Positions 1-8,905 of a DNA stretch of 25,000 nucleotides are shown in pieces. The position numbers and the translations under genes are program-made. The DNA lies in the NCBI GenBank assembly GCA_037178625.1, contig JAWZXG010000088.1, forward strand, positions 1 to 25,000, given 5' to 3'. The DNA is from Skeletonema tropicum. Its lineage: Eukaryota > Bacillariophyta > Thalassiosirophyceae > Thalassiosirales > Thalassiosiraceae. The notes under the pieces were generated by a model. It worked only from the letters and a program-made list of their open reading frames with translations, did no database searches and had not been told where the DNA came from. The stretch's first letter is position 1, and every line of letters begins with the position of its first letter.

Positions 1-681
1 AGTCCAGTGGAAAGTACATCCCCTCTGAGTAATGCTCCCCTGGGTGGGCTTCAGCACAATGCTTGCAATAAAGGCCCGAAAGAGTATCCCACTTATCTGG
101 TTTGGACTTACGTCGACTCAATGCTGCGGTGGAAGGACGACAAGAGATGAATTGATGATATAGGACGAAGCGGAAATCAGAACTGCTGGGGAAATCGGAG
201 GGATATACAAACACGGCCTTTTCCTTTCGACAATTGTCAATCACTTGACGGGTGTTTGCGGAGGCGACATGATAGAACTTGCAATTTTCCAGACGTTTAT
301 CTACCTTTGGGAAAAGTTCCTCACTGAGATGTTTGTGTTGCAATGCGGTGGGATTCCTGGCAATACTCATGATTGCTTGGAGTTTCTGCGAGGGTGTTCC
401 ACTTGTATTGGGAGGTGCACCAAAGAAAAGACCTCTGGGTGTCTCGACCATACCAAGCTCACAGGCTGCTTCGGCAAAGTAGATCTTGACGTACTTTGTG
501 CGGACTCTTCGATAAAGATTCGACATCATGTTCCTATGCTGCGTTTTGAGTTCACTGGGAATGTGCTTACAAGCTTGCAAGTGTTTGCGTTGATAATTTC
601 TCACCGACTCAAAGATATTGGTCGTTTTGGAAGGATAAAATTCCGCCCAGCAGTTATTTCATTTTTGTTAGTAGAAATAAT
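1..681 (-). pseudogene. Gene X, copy A, 3' piece split by the Helitron (unknown function)
   Basis: This stretch matches 15746-16426 with a constant offset of 15745 and appears identical to it. On the minus strand it is open from about 640 to the left edge and encodes the middle of a basic, Cys/His-containing protein (for example KHIPSELKTQHR and the segment ending ETPRGLFFGAPP). The C-terminus lies outside the window. The N-terminal 77 codons sit at 8565-8793 on the far side of the Helitron, so the gene is physically interrupted here. I do not recognise a named domain; it resembles a lineage-specific algal hypothetical family, which is inference. A reading-frame break near 650, shared with copy B, shows the gene was probably already damaged before the transposon arrived. 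Confidence 0.7.
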
Positions 682-682
682 C

Positions 683-695
683 GGCCCTCGGGGCC
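683..695. repeat. Left arm of the asymmetric Helitron inverted repeat
   Basis: GGCCCTCGGGGCC lies 2 bp inside the left end of the element. It is an exact 13-bp inverted complement of 8486-8498, which sits 66 bp inside the right end. Confidence 0.75.
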
Positions 696-719
696 CCCGT
701 TCATGGAGTGCAGAGCAGC

Positions 720-751
720 GTAATAGGGGGCCGCAGGTGCCCTTCTATTAC
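720..751. other. Subterminal hairpin near the 3' end (gene sense) of the Helitron
   Basis: GTAATAG (720-726) pairs with CTATTAC (745-751). Two G-T wobbles and two G-C pairs extend the stem to about 11 bp around a short GC-rich loop. In the sense of the RepHel gene this is the 3' end, where Helitrons are known to carry a hairpin that helps end rolling-circle transfer. Confidence 0.7.
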
Positions 752-1174
752 AGGTGGGAAAATTCATTATTTTTCACCCCCATTATTCTACAGAGTTATA
801 GGTAGGAATCAGTACATGTGTTTTTTAGTGAGAAGGTTTACTTTAGGGACACGTAGAGTCCTCGGTAGAGACTACCGGCGTAGGATCTGTATGTGTTCCT
901 ATGTAGAAAGCAAGAAGTACCTGTTGAAAGCGAGAAATTGACTGTACTAGATGCGCTTTTTGAGCATCTAAATCGGTCTGTACGAGAAAGAAATACAGGT
1001 TTTACACGGGCGTTAGTCGATTTAGTTTTTGTCTTTCTTCGTCACGAGAAAATGTCTTTTTGTAAAACTGTGCTTGATATATCGAATCGTGCGCTTGCAG
1101 ATGTTTTACTGATCACCAGATGCAGACGCTTAATTGAGTTGTTGTATTCTTTGTGTTGAGAAAGTGTCTGTTTT
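752..1174. other. Helitron 3' non-coding tract, no convincing gene
   Basis: This lies between the terminal hairpin and the RepHel stop codon. A plus-strand frame at 893-1159 has no recognisable domain and overlaps a degenerate palindrome, so I do not call it. The segment 1061-1127 looks like a diverged duplicate, about 91 bp away, of the sequence around the RepHel stop codon (1175-1218). Confidence 0.5.
1061..1109. repeat. Helitron palindrome P1 (degenerate)
   Basis: Half-sites TGTAAAACTGTGC and GTTTTAC are separated by about 30 bp of diverged sequence. It is the weakest of seven copies and appears to be a decayed duplicate of P2. Confidence 0.45.
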
Positions 1175-1201
1175 GTAAAACTGTGCAGTGATCAATTTTA
1201 C
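1175..1201. repeat. Helitron palindrome P2, at the RepHel stop codon
   Basis: GTAAAACTGTGCA on the left and TCAATTTTAC on the right form an imperfect inverted repeat. On the minus strand it starts with the RepHel stop codon TAG and a second in-frame TAA. A hairpin would form exactly at the end of the coding sequence. Confidence 0.6.
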
Positions 1202-4200
1202 TAATCACCAGATGAAGATCCTGCGAAGTAATCACTTGGGATTTCATGATCCTTCTTCGCTTCTTTCCACTTCTTGTTCGGGTTGGTTATGATGTTGGTA
1301 ATCCTGGTTGTCAGGTCTGTCCTGTCTTTGATGAAATTGCCCTTGATTGCTGCTGCGTACGATGTTTCTGTGATTTCTTCCAACTTTCTCTTGCTATACC
1401 TTGTCTTCGACTCTTCTGCCTTCCCCTCCAAGTATTTCACCCAATTTGCTCGCTTCTTGTACGATTCGCAGAACTGGCCATTTTGCTTTCTCTTGCAATT
1501 TTTTAATCGGTTCGTTGAAATGTTGCTTCCGGTCCAGTATATGGCACTGTCCGACGGGTATGCTTGATCTTTGGAGCCAAGTGTTTTGCCTCTGCTGGTA
1601 GCCACGTACATTGTTCCAAGAAACTTGCTAATCTCCCACAACTCATCTGCTGGATCTATTATCATGCGGTTCCAGCGGTCTCCTTTGTCGAATCCAGCTT
1701 CGAGTCCTTGACAGCGGTGGATGGTGATGGCGTAGGCAATTTGCAATGGCATGAATAATGCGGTGCAGCATCCTCTGTTGCAAATCTGCTCGTAGGGTGG
1801 GATTGGCACGTGCTGTGCGCAATAAGTTGGGGTAGGATGCATTTGTATCAGTATGAAATGAGTTAGTAGTGTTTTCGCAGAGAGTGGCAATTGTCTTGTG
1901 TCTTTCGTGTGTCAACTTTTACTCACCGTTGGGTTGTTCTTGTCCCATGGGTCCTCGCCTGGTGGTGGTTTGTATGTAGGGAAATCCACAACAATGTACT
2001 TCGGTAGGCTAACCTCACCTTTACCGTTTGGTCCAACGGAGCGATCCTTATCGTAAACGATCTCGACAACTACCCCAATAGCTGAGACGTACAATCCTGA
2101 GTTGGGATCGATGTTGGCTGACTCCAAGCAAACATGTGCACCTACGCACACATCAAAGGTGTAGAATAGCCTCCTGCCGTAAAAGTGCGACTGGTATGCT
2201 GTGTTATTGCCCGCCATCCTGCTGCTGAATTGACACCTGAGCCTAGCTATTGGTACTTTCAGTCGTTCGTGTGTTTTGATCAGCATGTCTACATTTTTCT
2301 GGGACATATCGTCCCGTTTCGCGTATACCCACAACGTCTTTGGGTCATTTTCTACCTCTTCCCTCAGTTTTGGATGATATTTTCCGAGTTCGTCTATGTG
2401 TAGTTTGATCAGGCGCTTTGCATCCTCATCAGTCTGGTTCCCCACTCTCATCCTGTTCATGAGATCGCTATCCTCCTTGTCTTTTGCTCTAAAATTCTTC
2501 GTCAACATGAAGACCACATCCGTCATCATCTCAGTCAAGATTTTGCTACCCTCGTAATCGCATATTTGATTGTTTTTACTCTTTCCTGTCATTGTTTTTG
2601 GCCTATCGTTGTTGTGGTATTCGTGGTAGCCGTTTATTGCTCCCCCCTTGTTGGACGGTGGCAGCTGGTAGTCGTCACCGAAGAACAACACAACCGGGAC
2701 ACCGCCCCACCTCTCCCGTTTATTGTGCCCATTAAATGCGCAATCTCTCACATGCTCCTCTGCACCGAATGTTACGTGTGAGCCCAACATGCTTCTTTCA
2801 TCGACCATCAGTACGAGCAGCTCTTTCAGTTTATTGCACATTTCTTCTCTTCTTTTTGCGTCCAATGATTTGTAAGGTACCTGTACGTTAATTCCCAGAA
2901 GTGAGTGCAGCGTGCACCCTTTGACGTTGTACGCTGCGCTGCCTGAAGGAGCAGCAACCTGGACTGTCTTGTTCGAATCGGTCAGCTTCCTGATGATGGA
3001 AATGATGGTGTTAATTACCAGCGATTTCCCGCACCCACCCATTCCTGTAATTGTTGCTCGTAGCGGCTTGTAATCCTCGTCATTATCAAGGAATTTCACC
3101 ACAGTATCGACAGTGGCGAGTACGATCATCGCCTGTTCCTCGGACAGTTCCTCGATGTTGTAACTTGATCCGTCAGATTTCGTGGGTATTGTTGCGCCTG
3201 AATGATCGTCCATCATGGCTCTGGCACGTTGCTCTCTGAGTTTGACTGTGTACTCCTCCCCTGGTATTGTTACGTCTCTTTCTCCATCAAACGAGCTCTT
3301 CGACCAATCGTGATTCAATCCTACGTCGATTTTCTTGCCCCCCAAAAGTAACTCATCCACTTTCCTATCAGAGAGTTGGGTCGAGTGCAAATGATTCAGG
3401 TGTTGATCTACCTCGTCATCGTCGAGCTCGTCAATGTTGACATCTGCTTGAATTGTCCCTTTTCTTGCCACACATTCGATCCTTTTTTCTTGCGCGTATC
3501 TAACAGCTCTCTGGTATTCGGTCCAAACACTTGTAGGGACCTGTCTTTTCTGCAGCATCAACTTGAATGTATTGATTGTTCTCTGTCTGTCGCGTAAATT
3601 AAGTGGTTTGTCGAAGCTCCATGGCTTGTGAAGTAACAACATTCCTCTTGCATAATCGTAGTCCACCGGGTAACGTGGTCTGCAATTGAGTCCTTTGGCG
3701 ATGAGTATCCTGTTCATGCGTCTATTGCTGTCAGGGTCTATCATGAACTTTTTCCTACACCACTCCTTGTAAAAGTACTGATCCAAGGTCAGTTTGCTGT
3801 ACTTTTCCTCCCTGCTTGCATAGCTATAGACCAAGTCGTTTGGCTTAGGGTCGGATGATTTTCGTAGCTTCAGACAATTCTGAACCGACACGTAAGTGAT
3901 CACATCTGAACAGAGTGTTAAACTCAGCCTATCAATCTCGTGCACCGCCTCTTGTATGCTGATGAGCCTTTTGCTTGTCATCCAGTTCAGTGACATTTTC
4001 ACCAATGTTTGGACACCACTTATATCCTCGGAGCTTTTGCTGGGAGGTGAGAATTAATAGTGGCGGTAGGTTGTGTTAGCAGTGGGGTTAACAGTGTTCG
4101 ATTGTTTCAATTTGCAAAATTGTGCACTGCACAGTTTTACCAAAGTCGATGGCGGAATACAGTGAGGTTACCCAGCGTAAGATTTTGTTTCAATTTGCAA

Positions 4201-6411
4201 AATTGTGCACCGCACAGTTTTACCAAAGAAGATGGCGGAATACACAACTGCACTGAATTCAGTGTGAGAGACAACTTTCATCTTCAGAGCACACTTACCT
4301 TTGCACAATGTTCTGCACTGCTTCTTTCTCCTTCTTGGACGTGTGGTTCTTCTTGCTGGCGTATGCTACGACATATTTGCAAACGTTCTCAATCTCGCTG
4401 ACATCGGGTTTGTCTGGATGTGACCTATAAACCAGTAGCTGGATATCTATGTTTGCCCTCCAGGTTTGCAACAGTGTCCTACTGTGCTGACATGACTTTC
4501 GCGACTTTGTACGGCGTAGTTGGAAGTGTTCCACTCCCTTTTGATCTGTTACTATCACCGATACTTTGCTGAGTGGTTTCCCATCTGTATCACACTTGCC
4601 GTACTCTGTCTCCGTACCGTACCCAAACCTACACTCACGACGTTCGCATTTCGTATTTGTACCAAGGCAATACACATTACAGTGGTGCACCATGCACTCC
4701 TGGCACAGCATTCGGGCGTCCTCTCCCTTATGCACGCTTTCGCAGAACCGATGCATTAGCGGATTTGTTGAGTCGGGAGATCTGTCCGACACGTGGTTCT
4801 CATTCACTTCGACGTCGGCTGTCATGTCGAGCACATTTGTCGCGTATGTTTCCAGCACTTTGGCCTTTTCCTCTTCCGTGTCTGCTCGATAGAAGTCATT
4901 CAGATATGCCTTGTCCTTGGAAATGCCCAACAAGTGCAGATGTATCTGACCCCTTCCTGGCGCAAATTCGACTCTTGCCCAGTAATGCTCGATACCAAGC
5001 GCGTCCTTCGCAACTGTGTCGAGAAAGACTTTCGACCTCTTCATGAAAAAATCATTGACATACACTGTGAATCTCTTGACTGATTTGGTCATGGCCTTGA
5101 AGTCGTTTTTCTGCAGCAATTCGACCTGTTTGAGATTTTGTGCAGTTCGCTCAAGGCTGATCATCAGACGACGTAGATCCGGCCACCAGTTTTCGGCACA
5201 AGATAACGTGATGAAATGGGTAGGCGGACCGTGTCCACGTGAAATATGGAAGTCAATCCACGATTCTAGCTCGTCCTGCTTCCCCCTCCAGAAACTGTCT
5301 GATCCACGTATACCCCTAGCGATGTATCGCAACTTGTTAATATAGCTCATATCACCCTGCCTCAACTGCTGCTGCAACTCCTCCACAGTTGGTGGCATTC
5401 TCACACTCGCACCAAGGAAGTTCTTGTCTTTGTAAAAGAAATTGCCCTGGGTATTGTTCGTATGACGCTGCAGCATGTTGAAGACGTACAGGCAAAACAT
5501 CTGATCGTTAATGAATCTTCCATCTTGGTACCGTATCAAGTGAGTGGCCCAGCTACGGATATCTTTGACTTTCCCACGTCTGAGATCGTACACGTCTCCA
5601 ATACCGCCAGGGAAGAGCCAAGGGAATGCATTCACGAACACTTGTCCCGTCGAATCAAACTCACTGTTGATGGTTTCGATTGGTTGACATGGATTGTCGT
5701 TGGCATAATGTTGCAAGTACAAGATAAAGATGCTGGTTTAGCTAAATCGAGTGGTAATTTGAACACAATCGAATCATTCAATGGCAAAGAATACACTCAC
5801 TTTATTGGCGCATTGTGGTCGATGGGAGGGAAGTTGAGGACCTTTTCCTTCTGATTCGTTGCATTGGCTATAACTTTAAATTCCTTCACGATTTTGGCCT
5901 GTTTCGAGTTCGGTAAGGTATTGTTGTAGTTCGGGTGTACTGTCTCCATTTCAAACTCGTCTTCGTTGTTCTTGTCCTCTGGTGTACCTGTCTGATTGCC
6001 AGACAGTGTTTCTGCGGCGTCAGCCACGGCATCTCGTCTGCTGGGCTTTGTGTTCAGAGTGTATTTCTTCGCGACGTCATACAATGATCCATTCTTGATC
6101 CAATCTAGATTGGTTTCCTTAATTGTGATTCCATGATATCCACTGTGATTAAGTTTGAGCCACTTGAGAGCCGCTATTACTTTCCTCTTGTTCACTTTGT
6201 AATGACGGCTGATAGATTCCCCCGTCACGCGGTTGCTGATATGCCGCACAAATGTTACCATACTCGTCTCAGTCTGTGGCAATTCCATGCACATGTTATT
6301 TATATCCTGAGGAAAGCACACGCAATGACCGTTAATGCCATAGATACCATCCTTGATGTGCATCGACGGAATCATGGGCGAACACCTCCGAATCAGGAGC
6401 TTCTCTGACAT
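1201..6411 (-). CDS. Helitron replication initiator-helicase (RepHel), four exons, 1589 aa
   Basis: This is the rolling-circle transposase: the Rep domain nicks and joins DNA ends and the PIF1-type helicase unwinds the element. Proposed exons on the minus strand are 6411-5801, 5732-4299, 4039-1927 and 1812-1201. The introns (68, 259 and 114 bp) have GTGAGT, GTAAGT and GTGAGT donors and CAG acceptors. The spliced length is 4770 nt, an exact multiple of three with no internal stop. Exon 1 matches the region that precedes Rep in many Helitrons (GIYGINGHCVCFPQD). Exon 2 holds the Helitron-like N domain, the HUH motif IHLHLLG (His468 and His470) and the paired tyrosines YVVAY (657 and 661). Exon 3 holds Walker A GMGGCGKS (1014-1021), DERS (1095-1098) and GDDYQLPP (1136-1143). 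Exon 4 holds the last helicase motifs, AITIHRCQG and YVATSRGKT. The start Met is the first in exon 1 after an in-frame stop; a further 5' exon carrying a zinc finger is possible. All key catalytic residues are present, so it may be active. Confidence 0.92.
4111..4145. repeat. Helitron palindrome P3, inside RepHel intron 2
   Basis: AAAATTGTGCA and TGCACAGTTTTACC flank a single central C, giving a near-perfect 33-bp inverted repeat. It lies within the 259-bp intron 4040-4298 and is repeated 83 bp further on as P4. Confidence 0.75.
4194..4228. repeat. Helitron palindrome P4, tandem partner of P3
   Basis: It has almost the same sequence as P3, followed in both cases by ACCAAAG and GATGGCGGAATAC. 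The unit is therefore an 83-bp tandem duplication including the palindrome, confined to the intron. Confidence 0.75.
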
Positions 6412-6530
6412 TTTGAATTACCCTCTTCCCTATTCCTACATTGCGTAATTGTTCAACACCAAGCGCATCCTGCAACCAGCACGTCACAAAAAGTACGATG
6501 TGCGGTAATGATACACGACAAGCTGGTGGA

Positions 6531-6560
6531 TTGGTAAAATTGTGCAGTGAGCAAATTTAC
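6531..6560. repeat. Helitron palindrome P5, between the two Helitron genes
   Basis: TTGGTAAAATTGTGC and GCAAATTTAC form an imperfect inverted repeat in the 183-bp spacer between the end of the unknown gene (6595) and the start of RepHel (6411). Confidence 0.6.
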
Positions 6561-6594
6561 TTATTGTGAGTTCGTGAACGTGAAAGTGATAATG

Positions 6595-7759
6595 TTAATG
6601 TTGTAGAGATACAGCACAGACACAGACACAAAAACAAAAGAACTCAGCACAGGAACAGGAACAGCTTTTCTGAGAGCAAAACTCACTAGGTTTGGTCTTA
6701 GGCCCAACTTGGTTGCTTTGCCTCGGCGGCGTAACAACTGCGTGTAAATTGTTTGCAGCATGTTCGTCTTGCTGTTGTTTCTGTGGCTGAGCACAGTTTG
6801 TGTTCGTGACTAGGAGATCGTCAGCCCTGTATGAGTGAGTAGAGAGTATGCAAATCGGGATTGGATTCAACATGACTGGTAAGTTGCAAGAAACGACAGA
6901 TACCAGATGATGCTTCAGCAAAAAGTAATCACGGCACAGAAATAAATAACCCCATACGAGCAGGGTTAAGCACTAAGTATCAGATTCTCACCTGAAGTCT
7001 TTTTTGACCTCACTATCCTTGGTCCTGCAAAGTTGAGAGTATGCAGGTCGGGATTGGATTAATTGTTAAAATTGTTCACTGCACAGTTTTACGAACTGTT
7101 CATTAACCCAATATAGGGTTAAATGTAGGCACTCACCCCGATTTCACATTTTTGTCACATTTTGGATCGGTCATCTCCAAGTTCTCTCGATCCATCAACA
7201 AGTTTACCACTCTTGCAATCAGTTCATCTTTGGTTAGACCAAAATTAGAGCCACCGAGCTCGACCAGGATCATCTGTAAGCAGAAGACATTGAAGACATC
7301 CAAAGCGGTAGACAGCAATTGTGACAAAGGAAGGCTATCAAGCTTTCTACTCTCACTCTCACCGACAACAAATGATGCCATGGATCGAAAGATAGGATCG
7401 TTTGTGCGGATGGTAGCCCAAGGATAATCATACCATTTCCAGTTACAAGGAGAAGATGAAGCCTTCATCGAAACATGTCCCCGCTCCAGTCCGCTGTGAG
7501 ACAACTCCGTCAAAGTAGATGAGGTCGAAGCATCAGCCGACTTCGAAGAACATGCGCGACGCTTAAGCCCACAAGGTTGACTCAACAAGCAACGAAGAAC
7601 CTTGCCATCAGATCCAACAGTTGAAGTCGCGGCATCGGCATCAGTCTCCTGCTCCTGTCCCACATGAGATAACTCCGTCGAAGTAGACGATGCCGCTGCA
7701 TCAGATGACTTTGAAGCACTTGCGCTTGCCTGCCACTTAAGGCCGCTAGGATTACTCAT
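6595..7759 (-). CDS. Helitron-borne three-exon gene, unknown function, about 295 aa
   Basis: Proposed exons on the minus strand are 7759-7137, 6992-7024 (33 nt) and 6826-6595. The donors are GTGAGT and GTGAGA and the acceptors are GCAG and ACAG. The summed length is 888 nt, in frame throughout. Both introns end in the same motif just before the acceptor (AATCCAATCCCGA then TGCATACTCTC), which supports the splicing model. The N-terminal 110 residues contain two diverged copies of a Ser/Ala-rich repeat (SGLKW..., CGLKR..., each followed by a TELSH motif). They come from a tandem DNA repeat of about 170 bp whose decayed third copy lies upstream at 7768-7860. The middle has a hydrophobic helical stretch (SLPLSQLLSTALDVFNVFCL). 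The last exon is Gln-rich and then Cys-rich. Its Cys-rich tail may be intron read-through, since another GTGAGT donor occurs at 6681-6686. No family is recognised. It is read in the same direction as RepHel and lies upstream of it. Confidence 0.45.
7062..7094. repeat. Helitron palindrome P6, inside intron 1 of the unknown Helitron gene
   Basis: TTAAAATTGTTCA and TGCACAGTTTTAC form an imperfect inverted repeat around a central C. Like P3 and P4 it sits inside an intron (7025-7136). Confidence 0.65.
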
Positions 7760-7767
7760 CAAATAAC

Positions 7768-8285
7768 GAGAACCCTCGCAGTTAGATCAAACAGTTGAAG
7801 TCGCGGCAGCAGCATCGGTATTGCCAATTATCATGATTGCGTAATAAGATTGATAAGAAGTAGAGAGGTTTACATACACCAATACTTAATGAACGCGATG
7901 TACAAATAGATCGACAGCGACGGACAATGTGCACCGAAGCAATTTTGGTTGACCACCGAAGCGAAGCAGGAGGAACAATGCTGTCAGAGAGAGAAAGAAT
8001 AAAGACATGGATAGACGGAGAAATAATTGTGTATACCAATTCCGACAAATTTTTGTCTATTGAATTTGTCACAAACGTGACACAATATCGATGAAAATGC
8101 GTGCGTACGTCTCACAGACAAATGAGAACCAACAGCTCAGGTGTAATGACGTGTTGTTGAAGTTGAAGTGACACAGACGTGGCAAAATCCAAAAAAAAAA
8201 GATGCGCCGGAGGTGGAGAATGTCAGTTTTGTCATTTCCGCGAAGAAGCTCGAGAAATTGTCAATCACGAGAAAGACAATTTGAA
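7768..8285. other. Helitron 5' non-coding tract upstream of its genes
   Basis: The first 100 bases are a decayed copy of the tandem repeat that codes for the Ser/Ala-rich part of the neighbouring gene. The rest shows no domain-bearing frame; the minus-strand frame at 7782-8072 has no recognisable motif. It may contain the promoter for the minus-strand genes, but no clear element is visible. Confidence 0.45.
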
Positions 8286-8317
8286 TTGGTAAAATTGTGC
8301 ACAACACAATTTTAGTA
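8286..8317. repeat. Helitron palindrome P7, near the 5' end (gene sense)
   Basis: TTGGTAAAATTGTGCA and CACAATTTTAGTAAA form an inverted repeat. It is the outermost copy on this side, about 250 bp from the element end. Confidence 0.65.
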
Positions 8318-8485
8318 AATACTCAAGTAATTATCTAACATCACAACAAACCAGAACATCACCGTCCACCAAATACACTACGTCTATGACGTCATTGCAG
8401 AGCAACTTTATAGCCGGATTCCGTTGTAAAAAGACTAACAAACCAAAGTGCAATGGCCAACTACAAAATGACACAATACTCGACA

Positions 8486-8498
8486 GGCCCCGAGGGCC
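8486..8498. repeat. Right arm of the asymmetric Helitron inverted repeat
   Basis: GGCCCCGAGGGCC is an exact inverted complement of 683-695. It lies 66 bp inside the right end, whereas its partner lies 2 bp inside the left end, so the pair is not a normal terminal inverted repeat. Confidence 0.75.
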
Positions 8499-8564
8499 CG
8501 CGCTGATCCCGCCACAGGCACCACCACACTACCACGCTCGCCACATTCTGCGCGCCCCTGTTTA

Positions 8565-8793
8565 TACGCTGTTCCTGAACAAAGTCTTCATACAATGTCT
8601 TTCCCTCATCTTCATGACTATGACTGTTGCTAACGTTGTTGTTGTTGTTGCTGCTACTCTTTTGGCAGAGGTTGGGGGAAGGGAAAGATAAGCTTCTGGT
8701 GTGTGATTGCGGCCACATTGGAGGGCTCAATCCTGAGTCACCCGATTCCAATTCTTTTGCTGGGGGAGTCTTGTATCCATTTAGCAATGTCAT
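8565..8793 (-). pseudogene. Gene X, copy A, N-terminal piece (77 codons)
   Basis: The minus-strand frame from the ATG at 8791-8793 (MTLLNGYKTPPAKE...) matches the start of gene X copy B and runs, through a Ser/Asn-rich stretch, to the Helitron junction. It then reads into element sequence and stops at 8461. The remainder of the gene lies at 1-681. Its ATG is 112 bp beyond the stop codon of the ankyrin gene, in the same orientation. Confidence 0.65.
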
Positions 8794-8860
8794 GATTTAT
8801 GTTTGAGGAGGCTGTGTTCTGTGTATGTTCCAGCTTCTTTAGAATTTATGAGCTCTTCCT
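8777..8860. repeat. 3' flank module of the ankyrin gene, related to 12284-12350
   Basis: This segment (TTTGAGGAGGCTGTG, then TTTAGAATTTATGAGC) aligns with 12284-12350 downstream of the Josephin gene. It aligns more weakly with the end of the R2 units of the arrays, which share TTTATGAGCTCTTC. It overlaps the gene X start codon. It could be a dispersed repeat or a conserved 3' end. Confidence 0.5.
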
Positions 8861-8905
8861 CTCTTCCCAGAATTGTGTCTTCCTATTTTTAAGCTTGATA
8901 AAAAC

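Larger units (their letters stand above)
681..8564 (-). mobile_element. Helitron-type rolling-circle transposon, complete, 7884 bp
   Basis: The ends are set by comparison with the uninterrupted copy at 16415-16436. Left flank and copy B agree through T681 and right flank and copy B agree from A8564, sharing only the dinucleotide AT. The element can be placed as 681-8564 inserted between A and T with no further target duplication. Inside is an intact RepHel gene, a second spliced gene and seven palindromes. The termini carry a 13-bp asymmetric inverted repeat (683-695 and 8486-8498) and a strong hairpin 39 bp from the left end (720-751). Relative to its genes the element does not show the canonical TC start and CTRR end, so it is probably a non-canonical Helitron (Helitron2/Helentron-like by its asymmetric inverted repeats, which is inference). 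The intact coding capacity and near-identical flanks suggest recent activity. Confidence 0.88.

Noticed and set aside
893..1159. Plus-strand 88-codon frame in the Helitron 3' tract
   Set aside because: It overlaps the duplicated stop-codon region and palindrome P1 and has no recognisable domain.
1912..1926. Premature stop truncating the helicase
   Set aside because: The stop lies just inside a GTGAGT intron. Splicing 1813-1926 joins ...NNPT to HVPIPPYEQ in frame and restores the last helicase motifs.
4060..5345. Several plus-strand frames of about 100-157 codons opposite RepHel
   Set aside because: They are antisense shadows of exon 2 and contain no motif.
681..8564. LTR retrotransposon or virus-like element
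   Set aside because: There are no long terminal repeats, reverse transcriptase, integrase or capsid motifs. The HUH, paired-Tyr and PIF1 helicase motifs are diagnostic of a Helitron.
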